Source: Litoreibacter sp. (GTDB lineage Bacteria > Pseudomonadota > Alphaproteobacteria > Rhodobacterales > Rhodobacteraceae). Taken from it: a stretch of 42,232 bases of DNA. A program made the position numbers and the translations under genes. Position 1 is the first letter of the stretch; the number at the start of each line of letters is the position of its first letter. Shown here piece after piece: positions 14,838 through 23,108 of this stretch. The notes under the pieces are model-generated. The model did no database searches. It was not told the DNA's origin and was given only the letters and a program-made list of their open reading frames with translations. Where the stretch lies: the NCBI GenBank assembly GCA_026710325.1, contig JAPORH010000055.1, positions 1 to 42,232 on the forward strand, in the 5' to 3' direction.

Positions 14838-15218
14838 CTACTCTACCTCCAGCACCCGCTTTGCTACGCGAAAACACTCCAGCGCTTGCGGCACACCGCA
14901 ATAGATCCCGATGACATGAATAATTGCGCGAACTTCTTCGTGGCTAACGCCATTGTTGATCGCACCTTTGAGGTGAAGTTCCCATTCCGCCATTTTGCCC
15001 AAAGCGCCGATCATCGACAGATTTAGCATCGAGCGCGTCTTGGCATCGAGCGCGTCGTCGCCCCAACCGAACCCCCAGCACCAGGCGGTCATTGCCTCCT
15101 GAAACGGTCGGGTAAACTCACCAGCGGCGGCGAGGTTGTTTTCCACATATTCCGCGCCAAGTGTGGATTTACGCTGCTCCAATCCTTTCAGAAACAGGTC
15201 CTCGTCGAATGAGCTCAT
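14838..15218 (-). CDS. Carboxymuconolactone decarboxylase family protein
   Basis: 126 residues, an all-helical CMD domain. The catalytic-region pattern is MAEWELHLKGAINNGVSHEEVRAIIHVIGIYCGVPQAL by position 76-112 (His82 and Glu94/Glu95 visible). The relative PcaC decarboxylates gamma-carboxymuconolactone, but the family also includes other decarboxylases and AhpD-type peroxidases. The CxxC of AhpD is absent, favouring a PcaC-like chemistry. It is the last gene of the leftward seven-gene operon, 3 bp after the aldehyde dehydrogenase, so it probably handles a late carboxylated intermediate of that pathway rather than protocatechuate, for which no genes are seen. Confidence 0.85.
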   Translation of the reverse strand: MSSFDEDLFLKGLEQRKSTLGAEYVENNLAAAGEFTRPFQEAMTAWCWGFGWGDDALDAKTRSMLNLSMIGALGKMAEWELHLKGAINNGVSHEEVRAIIHVIGIYCGVPQALECFRVAKRVLEVE

Positions 15219-15221
15219 AAT

Positions 15222-16667
15222 CTATCCTTTCAAACGGATCGCAACATTTTTCGTTTGCACGTAGTTCCAAAGCGCCTCGCGCCCTTTTTCCCGACCGTAG
15301 CCGGATTTGCCGTAGCCGCCAAAGGGCGTCTCCACCCCACCTGCATACCATTCATTGACGAAGACCTGACCGGCCCGGAGCTGGCGCGCGGCCGAGGTTG
15401 CGCGGTCAATGTCACGCGTGAATACACCAGAAACCAAACCATAGGGCGTGCCGTTGGCGATCTCGATGGCCTCCGCGTCATCACGGAACTTCAAGACCGA
15501 CAGGACAGGCCCGAACACTTCGTCCTGCGCGATGGTCATATCTGGCGTCACGCCCGAGATGACGGTCGGCTCCAGAAACGCGCCTGGGATATTGAGCTTG
15601 CGCCCACCGGTCACGACCCGCGCGCCTTGTCCCTCCGCCGCGCTAACCATGTCTGCAGCACGGTCACGTTGACCCTCGGAGACCATCGCGCCCATCGTGG
15701 GCCCAAACTCCGGCTGCTCAGTACCGGGCAAAACCGTGAGCGACTTTGCGACCGAAACCATACGCTCAACTAACTGGTCATGGATACTGTCATGCGCAAT
15801 CACGCGGCTCATAGCGGAACAGACCTGGCCCGCGTTAAAATAAATGCCCCAACGGATGTCATTCTCAAACGCATCGAGATCGGCGTCGCTGTGCACGATA
15901 GCTGCTGATTTCCCGCCAAGCTCAAGGACACAGGGCACCACGTTTTGCGCCGCTGCGGTAGCAATTGCGATGCCCGTTGGCACAGAGCCTGTGAAAACGA
16001 TCTGGTTGACCTGCGGGTGCCCAGACAGAGCTGAACCAGCCTCATGCCCCAACCCACACAGGATGTTCACCGCACCCTTGGGCAGACCCACGGCTTCTGC
16101 GGCATGGGCAAACCATTCATTAGACAGTGGCGTCAGCTCTGGCGTTTTGATCACGCAAGCATTGCCGGTCGCCAAAGCAGCTGAAAGCGAGCGTGCAGTC
16201 ATCTCAACCGGGTAGTTCCACGGTATGATCTGGGCTGAAACCCCGAATGGCTCATAGGTCGTGAAGTCGAAATAGTCCTTGCCCAGCGGGATCGAGCGGC
16301 CTTCTACCGTCTCCGCCTGATTGCCGTAATACTCAAAATAGCGCGCCGCGCCTTCGACCTCGATCAGCGCTTCCCAAAGCGGTTTGCCCTGCTCAAGCGT
16401 TAGAACTTCGGCGACCTCATCCTTGTGCTCCAACAAATATCGGCCCATAGCCTGCACCATGCGGCCACGCTCCACCGGGCGCAAATCTGACAGGGCACCC
16501 GACATATGCACGCGGCGGGCGGCTTGCACTGCGCGGTCGACATCGGCGGCGTCGGCTAAGGCATGCTCGGCCAGTTTTTCACCTGTCCCCGGGTTGATCA
16601 CATCGATGCGCCCTGCCCCGCCATCGACCCAAGCGCCGTCGATATAGTTTTGCCAGTAATCTTTCAT
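15222..16667 (-). CDS. NAD(P)-dependent aldehyde dehydrogenase
   Basis: 481 residues, the usual length for the superfamily. Catalytic Glu249 lies in LELGGKSA, catalytic Cys283 in NAGQVCSA, the oxyanion Asn in IIPWNYP (Asn151), and the cofactor Gly motif is FTGSVPTG. It is closest in style to betaine-aldehyde/aminoaldehyde or semialdehyde dehydrogenases. Its ATG overlaps the stop of the sulfotransferase-like gene by 4 bp. In the cluster it would oxidise an aldehyde formed after demethylation, transamination or cleavage of the substrate; the exact aldehyde is unknown. Confidence 0.92.
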   Translation of the reverse strand: MKDYWQNYIDGAWVDGGAGRIDVINPGTGEKLAEHALADAADVDRAVQAARRVHMSGALSDLRPVERGRMVQAMGRYLLEHKDEVAEVLTLEQGKPLWEALIEVEGAARYFEYYGNQAETVEGRSIPLGKDYFDFTTYEPFGVSAQIIPWNYPVEMTARSLSAALATGNACVIKTPELTPLSNEWFAHAAEAVGLPKGAVNILCGLGHEAGSALSGHPQVNQIVFTGSVPTGIAIATAAAQNVVPCVLELGGKSAAIVHSDADLDAFENDIRWGIYFNAGQVCSAMSRVIAHDSIHDQLVERMVSVAKSLTVLPGTEQPEFGPTMGAMVSEGQRDRAADMVSAAEGQGARVVTGGRKLNIPGAFLEPTVISGVTPDMTIAQDEVFGPVLSVLKFRDDAEAIEIANGTPYGLVSGVFTRDIDRATSAARQLRAGQVFVNEWYAGGVETPFGGYGKSGYGREKGREALWNYVQTKNVAIRLKG

Positions 16668-17407
16668 GTCAGCGTAATCCGATGCTGGTAGAGATGGTCG
16701 TAGTGGGGTTTCATCCGTCGGTGCACGCGTCGCACGCGCTCGGGCGCGTCTTCAATCTCGACATAGCGGCGTTTCTGCGGCGTGAGCCCGGTGGATTTTG
16801 CCAGGTTGGCGTGAAAGCTGCCGCCGTCCCACCAGCTATGCGCCGACGGATCACCCCCGGCCTCCCAGCTCAAAGCATCGTCAATGAAGGGAATGCCAAC
16901 GCTCTCGCAAAAGGCTTCGGTCATGGCGGACGGATTTTCCAGCAGATCGTCGCTGTCGATCACTGGCGGTGGGGTGCCATGCAGCGCAGTCAGTAAATCA
17001 AACAACGCCCGCTGTTCGGGGAACCCTATCTCCAGCTCATCGAAATCGGGCCATTTGTTATAGACGGACGTGATCGTCTTGGCCGGGTCGCGGATCAGGA
17101 AGGCATGGGCAAAATGGCCCAGAAACTCCGGCGTCCACATATGGTTGATGTAATGCGGGAAATCCTTGAAAAAAACCGGGCCTTTCTCAGCCCGCGCTTT
17201 GATATCCTCCCACACGCTTTCGATCGTCAGGCCGGGCGTGGTCTTCTCGCCCTCGGCAAAGCGTGGCCAGAATGGGTCCTCCCCCTGATACCAAGCCTCG
17301 CCAAACGGCTCATGCAGGCAATCTAGGTCGCCGCGCTGGCGCATCATCCACTCAAACGCGGTGGAGGTGGAACGCGGGATAGCCCAAAGGGCTATGATCT
17401 TGTTCAT
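16664..17407 (-). CDS. Sulfotransferase-like P-loop protein
   Basis: 247 residues. The N-terminal strand and loop WAIPRSTSTAFEWMM is the 5'-phosphosulfate-binding P-loop of PAPS sulfotransferases, and FLIRDPAKTITSVYNKW corresponds to the 3'-phosphate-binding motif. The start at 17407 is chosen over an upstream frame extension because GGAGAG lies nine bases ahead and it overlaps the previous gene's stop by 4 bp. A sulfotransferase is unexpected in a catabolic operon: it might sulfate an intermediate, or the fold might serve another reaction. Bacterial members of this group are mostly uncharacterised. Confidence 0.75.
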   Translation of the reverse strand: MNKIIALWAIPRSTSTAFEWMMRQRGDLDCLHEPFGEAWYQGEDPFWPRFAEGEKTTPGLTIESVWEDIKARAEKGPVFFKDFPHYINHMWTPEFLGHFAHAFLIRDPAKTITSVYNKWPDFDELEIGFPEQRALFDLLTALHGTPPPVIDSDDLLENPSAMTEAFCESVGIPFIDDALSWEAGGDPSAHSWWDGGSFHANLAKSTGLTPQKRRYVEIEDAPERVRRVHRRMKPHYDHLYQHRITLT

Positions 17408-18222
17408 CTCAAGCTCTCCAACAAACGACTTTGAGGCGTCCCAGGCGCGAGACCGAGGTCTTTCATAATCCGCCAATACAGCGCGGTGTCATGGCCGATC
17501 ACAGGCTTGCCGAGTTTGGCTTCCATGTCCCGTGCCAAGTGCAAAGGCCTGAGCGGCAGGCCATCAGGACCCACCCTGAAATTGCACATGCCGTTGATCA
17601 GATAGGCATCAGCGTCAGGGGCTTGCTCAGCGACATAGGTGAAGCTTGTTTCGAAAAGGTCGCCGTCGAAAATCCAGCGTTTGACATTCACTGCGTCTTG
17701 ATCCGGGAACCAGCCTTGATCGACGAAATTACCGGCCCAAAGCACATCGAATCCGGCCTCTTCCAGAAAACCAACAGTCCCCTGCCACCACTCCGGCCAA
17801 TGATAGGCACCGTTCAACGCGACTTTCTCAACGTCCATCTCCCGCAAAGCCTCGACCATCGCGTAGCCCGCCATGTGGAACCGCGTCCCGTATTTCTCCG
17901 ATAAATCCGCACAATGCTGCCGAATGCCTTCGACGCCCAGGCCGCTCGCATGCACCCAGTTCGACCCAACCTGCCCGCAAACATCGACCCCGTTGCGCGA
18001 CATGCAATGCACGAAATCCTCGAGCATGCCGAAGTTCTTTTTCCTCTGATCGAGCCCGTGGACGTAATCAGGCACATGCAGCATCCAGCCATGCACCCCA
18101 ACCGTTGGCGGGCACATGCGCAAGAAATCCGACGGGGCCGCGTCAAAGTCAAACGGCGGGCAAGTAAAGCCCACCTGATGCGGGAAGAGCTTTTGCTCTG
18201 GCGTCCAGCTTTTTGGCATCAT
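17404..18222 (-). CDS. Asp/Glu racemase-superfamily protein (maleate isomerase/arylmalonate decarboxylase-like)
   Basis: 272 residues. Two cysteine regions mark the superfamily: VDVCGQVGSNW with Cys82 in the N-terminal lobe and LINGMCNFR with Cys213 in the C-terminal lobe, followed by LEAKLGKPVIGHDTALYWR-like text (about 232-251) that matches the end of maleate isomerases and arylmalonate decarboxylases. The first cysteine sits in a changed context compared with the usual GCTSGS, so the two-cysteine mechanism is not certain. Members racemise, isomerise or decarboxylate carboxylic acids without cofactor. It is coupled to both neighbours by 4-bp overlaps. The substrate is unknown; PcaC- and DddQ-like neighbours suggest a small dicarboxylate. 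Confidence 0.72.
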   Translation of the reverse strand: MMPKSWTPEQKLFPHQVGFTCPPFDFDAAPSDFLRMCPPTVGVHGWMLHVPDYVHGLDQRKKNFGMLEDFVHCMSRNGVDVCGQVGSNWVHASGLGVEGIRQHCADLSEKYGTRFHMAGYAMVEALREMDVEKVALNGAYHWPEWWQGTVGFLEEAGFDVLWAGNFVDQGWFPDQDAVNVKRWIFDGDLFETSFTYVAEQAPDADAYLINGMCNFRVGPDGLPLRPLHLARDMEAKLGKPVIGHDTALYWRIMKDLGLAPGTPQSRLLESLR

Positions 18223-18641
18223 GGTTGGGCGCCCTGGTCAAGCTCGGCAGACGCCGGGAATTGCGGCAGGTCGTCCGAGATGTGCAGCCAGCTCAGACGC
18301 TCACCGGTATGGCAATGAAGCTGGGGCGCATAGGCTTCCGGGTCGTCCAAGCACGCAGCATATAGATGTATCTCCCCCGGCCATCTTGTGCTTTCAAAGC
18401 TGATCTGGCTGCCACAACGCCCGCAAAAACCTCGCGTCGCAATCTCCGACGATTTGTAGAAGCTGCGCTCCCCCGTCCAAGTCACATGCTCCGGGTCGAA
18501 ACCCATCCAGGCGACTATCGGCGCCGAGGCAGACCGTCTGCAGCTTTCGCAATGGCAAAGCGCCGTCCATTTCGGCGGGGCAGCGAGCCTAAACCGAATA
18601 GCGCCACACAGGCACCTGCCCTCCTGCCAGTTATCAGCCAT
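18219..18641 (-). CDS. GFA family protein (glutathione-dependent formaldehyde-activating type)
   Basis: 140 residues from ATG 18641. Zinc-ligand cysteines are all present: Cys10 and Cys12 (GRCLCG), Cys29, 31 and 34 (CHCESC) and Cys73 and 76 (GFCGRCG). This matches the Gfa/CENP-V fold, whose founding member was linked to S-hydroxymethyl-glutathione formation from formaldehyde; many members have other or unknown roles. It lies directly after the Rieske oxygenase (8-bp overlap), which would release formaldehyde on N-demethylation, so a formaldehyde-handling role fits the context. The upstream ATG at 18653 is possible but less likely. Confidence 0.85.
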   Translation of the reverse strand: MADNWQEGRCLCGAIRFRLAAPPKWTALCHCESCRRSASAPIVAWMGFDPEHVTWTGERSFYKSSEIATRGFCGRCGSQISFESTRWPGEIHLYAACLDDPEAYAPQLHCHTGERLSWLHISDDLPQFPASAELDQGAQP

Positions 18642-19704
18642 CCACGGCCTCACGCATCCAGCGTTGCAAATGCATGACCGGATGCTCGGAATTCACGCCG
18701 CCCTTTGGGTCCACCACCAAAGGCCCCGGCACATAGCCGCGTGATTTCAAGCCGCGATGCACGGATTCAACCAGGTGGATATCCTCTTCCACCGTCGTCG
18801 CCCGGTCCTGCTGCGCGAGCTTGCGCACCTTCTCATCGTCAATTCCACCAACGGAATACCAGCCCCGCCACACGACAACATGATCCGCGTCTATCGCGCG
18901 CCAGTGATAGGTGTTCAGCACATTGCCCGGATAGACCTGGAAGGAAAACATCGGCCAGAGGAACCAGCTCGAATACTCATCAAAATGCTGAAAGCCCGAA
19001 TGGATGTCATAGGTCATGCTGTCCAGGCTTTGGCATTCCGTGGTGTGGCGCAGGCACTTGCCTTGCGGTTGGATGTCATAGGTTTCCGGCTTGACCACGC
19101 CATTGGCAAAAGTCGGGTGGTTCAGCGAGCAATGGTAGCATTCGGAGTAATTCTCGACCGACACCTTCCAGTTGCAATTCTCAGGGATCTCCACCCACTC
19201 CAAAGGAACCAGCTCGGCCCAGTTGGGAACCCACTCCTCCAGTTCCGCCCGCGCGCCGGGAAACCACTCTTCCATCGGCGCGGCTTCCGGGTCGAGGTTT
19301 ACGAACAGAAAACCCAGAAACTCCTCGGCCTTCACCTCGGTCAGGCAAACGCTTGATTTGTCGAACCCCTCGACCGCCTTGATATTCGGCCCGGCGCGCA
19401 GCTCCCCCGTGAGTTCATACGTCCAGGCGTGGTAGGGGCAGACCACAACGCGCGTCGTGCCGGAGCCTTCGACCAGCTGATGCGCGCGGTGCTGACAAAC
19501 GTTGTAGAAGACCCGAATTTTCTCGTCCCGCCCACGAATAGCGAACAGGCTCTCGCCCGCGATCTCAAACGTCTTGTAGGACCCCACGCCCTCAAGCTCG
19601 GAGACATGGCACCCAAATTGCCACGTTTTGGCGAGGACCCCGTCGGATTCCAGATGGAAAACCTGTGGGTCGGTGTAATACCGCGCGTCTAAAGATCGGA
19701 TCAT
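18634..19704 (-). CDS. Rieske oxygenase alpha subunit, quaternary-ammonium demethylase type
   Basis: 356 residues. The Rieske 2Fe-2S ligands are Cys70, His72, Cys89 and His92 (VCQHRAH and VCPYHAW). The mononuclear iron ligands are His191 and His196 in ECYHCSLNH, with the third carboxylate probably Asp308 in EEDIHLVE. The bridging residue that couples the centres, Asp in classical dioxygenases, is Glu188 here, as in the carnitine oxygenase CntA and glycine-betaine monooxygenase GbcA group. This favours N-demethylation or hydroxylation of a quaternary amine, giving formaldehyde. No reductase gene is present in the cluster. It overlaps the RpiR stop by 4 bp and the GFA gene by 8 bp. Confidence 0.9.
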   Translation of the reverse strand: MIRSLDARYYTDPQVFHLESDGVLAKTWQFGCHVSELEGVGSYKTFEIAGESLFAIRGRDEKIRVFYNVCQHRAHQLVEGSGTTRVVVCPYHAWTYELTGELRAGPNIKAVEGFDKSSVCLTEVKAEEFLGFLFVNLDPEAAPMEEWFPGARAELEEWVPNWAELVPLEWVEIPENCNWKVSVENYSECYHCSLNHPTFANGVVKPETYDIQPQGKCLRHTTECQSLDSMTYDIHSGFQHFDEYSSWFLWPMFSFQVYPGNVLNTYHWRAIDADHVVVWRGWYSVGGIDDEKVRKLAQQDRATTVEEDIHLVESVHRGLKSRGYVPGPLVVDPKGGVNSEHPVMHLQRWMREAVDG

Positions 19705-20588
19705 GCATCCTCCGCGTGATAGAGGCCAAGCTGGTGGCGGCGTTTGTGGAAGGTTTCGACCCGCTCCACGATCTCATCACTCGCAACGGCGATGACAAAG
19801 GACAAGAGCGTCTCCAACAAAGCGATGATGCTGACGGAGGACGGGAAGAATTGCGGCGTCTCGACAGAGACGACAAAGCTGTGATCGGCCTCGAGGATAA
19901 TCGGGCTGGCCGGACTGTCAGAGATCGACACGATCGTCATGCCCTGCTCTTTCGCGATGCGCACTGCCTCAACAACCTCTGACCGGAACGGTTTGCAAGT
20001 CACCGCGATCAGCACATCTTGGGCGTCGGCCCAAGCCAGATCATCCACCGGTGTGGAGCCGGGGCGCGGGATCGCGTGAAACTCCGTCATGCCGGTGGAG
20101 GCCAGGTAAGTAAAATTGCGTGCGACCGAATGATTGACGCCCACACCAAGGGTAAAAACCCGCCGCGCGGACCAAATCGCCTCAGCCGCCGTATTGAGCT
20201 CTTGAGCGGAAATCCCGGCGAACGTGTCCTCAATATTTTGCAAAACGTCATGGACCATGTCGGCGTAGAGCCCGCCAAGATCACCCGTCTTGCGGATGTC
20301 TTGCAACCAGCGGGCTCGGTCAGGAAAATCTGCGGCACCGCGCCGGATCGCCTCCCGAAACGGAGCACGGAAATCCTCATAGCCCTCAAAACCCACCTGC
20401 CGCGCCATGCGGACCACGGTGTTTGGCTTCACATTGGCGGCCTCAGCAATCTCCCGCACAGTCGAAACGCCCACATCACGCGGGTTCTCCAACACGTAAG
20501 TCGCCGCCTTGCGCGCCTCGGGTGTCAGCTCTGACAGCTCCCCCGCCAAACGCTCGAGAATCGAATTTGATACATTTGTCCCATTCAT
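19701..20588 (-). CDS. MurR/RpiR-family transcriptional regulator
   Basis: 295 residues. The N-terminal helix-turn-helix of RpiR type covers about 15-95 (VSTVREIAEAANVKPNTVVRM). The C-terminal SIS domain has VFTLGVGVNHSVARNF and ISDSPASP. SIS domains usually bind phosphosugars, yet no sugar kinase or sugar transporter is present. The gene leads the leftward operon and faces the rightward one across 69 bp, so it very probably controls both. It may recognise the osmolyte or an intermediate. Repressor or activator status cannot be read from the sequence. Confidence 0.9.
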   Translation of the reverse strand: MNGTNVSNSILERLAGELSELTPEARKAATYVLENPRDVGVSTVREIAEAANVKPNTVVRMARQVGFEGYEDFRAPFREAIRRGAADFPDRARWLQDIRKTGDLGGLYADMVHDVLQNIEDTFAGISAQELNTAAEAIWSARRVFTLGVGVNHSVARNFTYLASTGMTEFHAIPRPGSTPVDDLAWADAQDVLIAVTCKPFRSEVVEAVRIAKEQGMTIVSISDSPASPIILEADHSFVVSVETPQFFPSSVSIIALLETLLSFVIAVASDEIVERVETFHKRRHQLGLYHAEDA

Positions 20589-20657
20589 GATTGACGATGG
20601 TACTTATGTTCGATTAGCCTGTCGAGCGAAAAACGTAGAGTCGCGAAAGGAAGAACC
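20589..20657. promoter_or_regulatory. Shared divergent promoter region of the two catabolic operons
   Basis: The 69-bp gap between the RpiR start and the demethylase start must contain both promoters and probably the regulator's operator. It is A/T-rich compared with the flanking genes. AAGGAAG (about 20647-20653) is the ribosome site of the rightward operon. The imperfect palindrome ATCGAATTTGAT lies just inside the RpiR start. No convincing operator repeat can be named. Confidence 0.5.
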
Positions 20658-23108
20658 GTGGCACAGGAATTTCCAACTCAGGCCCGCGTGGTGATCGTGG
20701 GCGGTGGCGTCATGGGCGTGGGACTTGCGTACCATTTGGGACATGAAGGCTGGGGCAACGATACCGTTTTGCTTGAAAAGGCGGAGCTGACCTCCGGCTC
20801 AACCTGGCACGCCGCTGGCCAGATCACACATTCCACCAGTTCCTTCGGCCTCGGCAAATGCGTCGACTACAATATCGACCTCTATTCCGGTGCTTTGGAG
20901 AAGGAGACGGGCCAGCCTGTGACATGGCATGGCTGCGGCTCCTTCCGGCTGGCCTATACAGAAGACGAAATGGACTGGCTGCGCCACACCTTGTCTGTCG
21001 GCCGCTCACTTGGATTTAACATCGAGCTGGTCGGCACGGAGGAGATCGCCAAGCTGCACCCGTTCTACAATCTCGACGGTGTTATCGGCGCGCTGCACAC
21101 ACCCGATGACGGCCATGTCGATCCAACGAACGTAACCATGTCGATGGCCGCAGGTGCCCGCCAGAAAGGCGTGCGGATCATCCGGCACTGCCAGGCGACC
21201 AACATTACACAAGACGCGAATGGCGAGTGGCTCGTCGAAACCCCCCAAGGCACAATCCGCTGCGAACATGTCGTCAACGCGGGCGGCACCTATGCGCGGC
21301 AAATGGGCGAATGGTCGGGGCTACAGCTGCCCATGACTTCGATGACGCACCATTATTTCGTGACTGAGAACGTGCCCGAGTTTGAAAACCTCGACACCGA
21401 ACTGCCTGTGATCCGCGACGACAAAAAGGTCTCAGGCTACATCCGGATGGAGCAGAAAAAGGGCCTGATCGGGATATACGAGAAAGAGAACCCGAACTCT
21501 GTCTGGCACGACCATTGCCCGTGGGACTACGAAAACTGGCTCTTTGATGCCGATTACGACCGGGTGATGCCGTATCTGGAAGAAAGCCTTAACCGCATGC
21601 CGATCTTTGCTGAGCTTGGCATCACGCGGGAGGTGCATGGCGCGATCTCCCACCCGCCGGACGGCAACCCGCTGATTGGCCCCGCGCCGGGTGTGCGCAA
21701 TTACTGGTGCTGCTGCGGTACGCAGATCGGCATTGGCTGGGGGCCGGGTCTTACCCGCGAGCTTGCCCGATGGATGGTGCATGGCGCGGCGGATATCTCG
21801 ATGCGCGAATACGACCCGCGCCGCTTCGGCAGCTACGCCACGAAAGACTGGCAGGTGGTGAAGGCTGAGGAAGACTACTGCCTGCGCCACGAAATCCCCT
21901 TCCCGCATTTCAACCGCCTGGCCGGGCGGCCAATCAAGCCATCCCCCTTACATGAGCTCTTGAAAGAAAAAGGCGCCGTGCATGAAGAGAATTACGGTTT
22001 CGAGCGCCCGCGCTTCTTCGCCAAAGGCATCGCGCAGGAGGATCACTACTCCTTCAACCGCACGCCCGTTGACGACATGGTCGCAGCTGAGGTCAAAGCC
22101 GTGCGGGAAGCTGCCGGGATCATGGACGTCACCGCCTTCACGAAGGTTCTGGTTGAAGGCCCTGACGCCTACGCGCTGTTGGACCGCCTGACGGCTAACC
22201 GGATGCCTCAGAAAGTCGGATCCATCACGCTGACACACATGCTCAACCGCCGCGGCCGGATCGAGCTGGAAACGACGATTGTGCGCATGGCGGAGGATCG
22301 CTTTTACCTCGTCTGCGCTGCATTCTTCGAGCAACGCCTTCTCGACCATCTCGCACAACAGATGGACGACGAAAACGCAACCGTCACCGCGCTGTCCGAC
22401 CAATGGTCCGCCCTATCCCTCAACGGCCCTCGTTCTCGCGATATCCTCGCCGGGTGCACGTCAGCCCCGCTCGACAACAAAAGCTTCCGCTGGCTCTCCG
22501 CCCAAGAGATCGAGGTCGCGGGCCACAGCATCTGGGCCTTCCGCATGTCCTATGCGGGCGAGCTTGGCTGGGAATTCCACATGCCAAACGCCGCCTGTCT
22601 CGACGTCTACAACGCCTTGACCGACGCCGGCGCACCACTCGGCATGGTCGATTATGGCTCCTTCGCGATGAACGTGATGCGGATGGAGAAAGGCTTCAAA
22701 GGCGCGGGCGAGCTGACTAATGAGGTCACCTTGGCCGAGGCCGATGTCGGCCGGTTCGCACGCACGGACAAGGAGTATCTGGGCCGCGACAAGACCTTAA
22801 ATGAGGACCTACCCTGGGTCTGCGCCTATCTGGAGATTGAACCCGACGGCAAGGCCGACGGCCACGGCGGGGAGGCCGTGATGCATGAGGGTCAGGTTGT
22901 CGGCTCCACCGCCTCGGTCGCCTTCGGCCCGACGGTCGGCAAGATTCTGGCCTTCGCCTATATCAAACCTTTTGCCGCCGAGCCCGGCACGGCGCTAGAG
23001 GTGGTCATCCACGGGGAACCCCGCGCGGCGAAAGTCCTGGGGGAACCGGCCTATGACCCGGCCAGCGAGAAGCCCCGCACCGACGCGATGCAAGAGGCCG
23101 CAGAGTGA
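20658..23108 (+). CDS. Dimethylglycine-dehydrogenase-like flavin demethylase (FAD plus GcvT domains)
   Basis: 816 residues. The N-terminal DAO-type FAD domain has VVIVGGGVMGVGLAYHL and STWHAAG, whose His51 corresponds to the covalent flavin site of dimethylglycine and sarcosine dehydrogenases. A linker (FAO_M) follows, then GcvT and GcvT-C barrels from about residue 420 (MDVTAFTKVLVEGPDA, and AYAGELGWEFHMP-like text near 635), expected to bind tetrahydrofolate and capture formaldehyde as methylene-THF. Expected reaction: oxidative N-demethylation of a tertiary or secondary methylamine acid. The GTG start follows AAGGAAG. First gene of the rightward operon; it probably acts on the product of the Rieske enzyme. 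Dimethylglycine itself is only one possibility. Confidence 0.9.
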   Translation: MAQEFPTQARVVIVGGGVMGVGLAYHLGHEGWGNDTVLLEKAELTSGSTWHAAGQITHSTSSFGLGKCVDYNIDLYSGALEKETGQPVTWHGCGSFRLAYTEDEMDWLRHTLSVGRSLGFNIELVGTEEIAKLHPFYNLDGVIGALHTPDDGHVDPTNVTMSMAAGARQKGVRIIRHCQATNITQDANGEWLVETPQGTIRCEHVVNAGGTYARQMGEWSGLQLPMTSMTHHYFVTENVPEFENLDTELPVIRDDKKVSGYIRMEQKKGLIGIYEKENPNSVWHDHCPWDYENWLFDADYDRVMPYLEESLNRMPIFAELGITREVHGAISHPPDGNPLIGPAPGVRNYWCCCGTQIGIGWGPGLTRELARWMVHGAADISMREYDPRRFGSYATKDWQVVKAEEDYCLRHEIPFPHFNRLAGRPIKPSPLHELLKEKGAVHEENYGFERPRFFAKGIAQEDHYSFNRTPVDDMVAAEVKAVREAAGIMDVTAFTKVLVEGPDAYALLDRLTANRMPQKVGSITLTHMLNRRGRIELETTIVRMAEDRFYLVCAAFFEQRLLDHLAQQMDDENATVTALSDQWSALSLNGPRSRDILAGCTSAPLDNKSFRWLSAQEIEVAGHSIWAFRMSYAGELGWEFHMPNAACLDVYNALTDAGAPLGMVDYGSFAMNVMRMEKGFKGAGELTNEVTLAEADVGRFARTDKEYLGRDKTLNEDLPWVCAYLEIEPDGKADGHGGEAVMHEGQVVGSTASVAFGPTVGKILAFAYIKPFAAEPGTALEVVIHGEPRAAKVLGEPAYDPASEKPRTDAMQEAAE

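Noticed and set aside
14838-15218. Assignment as pcaC of the protocatechuate pathway
   Set aside because: No other pca gene is present, and it is coupled to the aldehyde dehydrogenase of the island.
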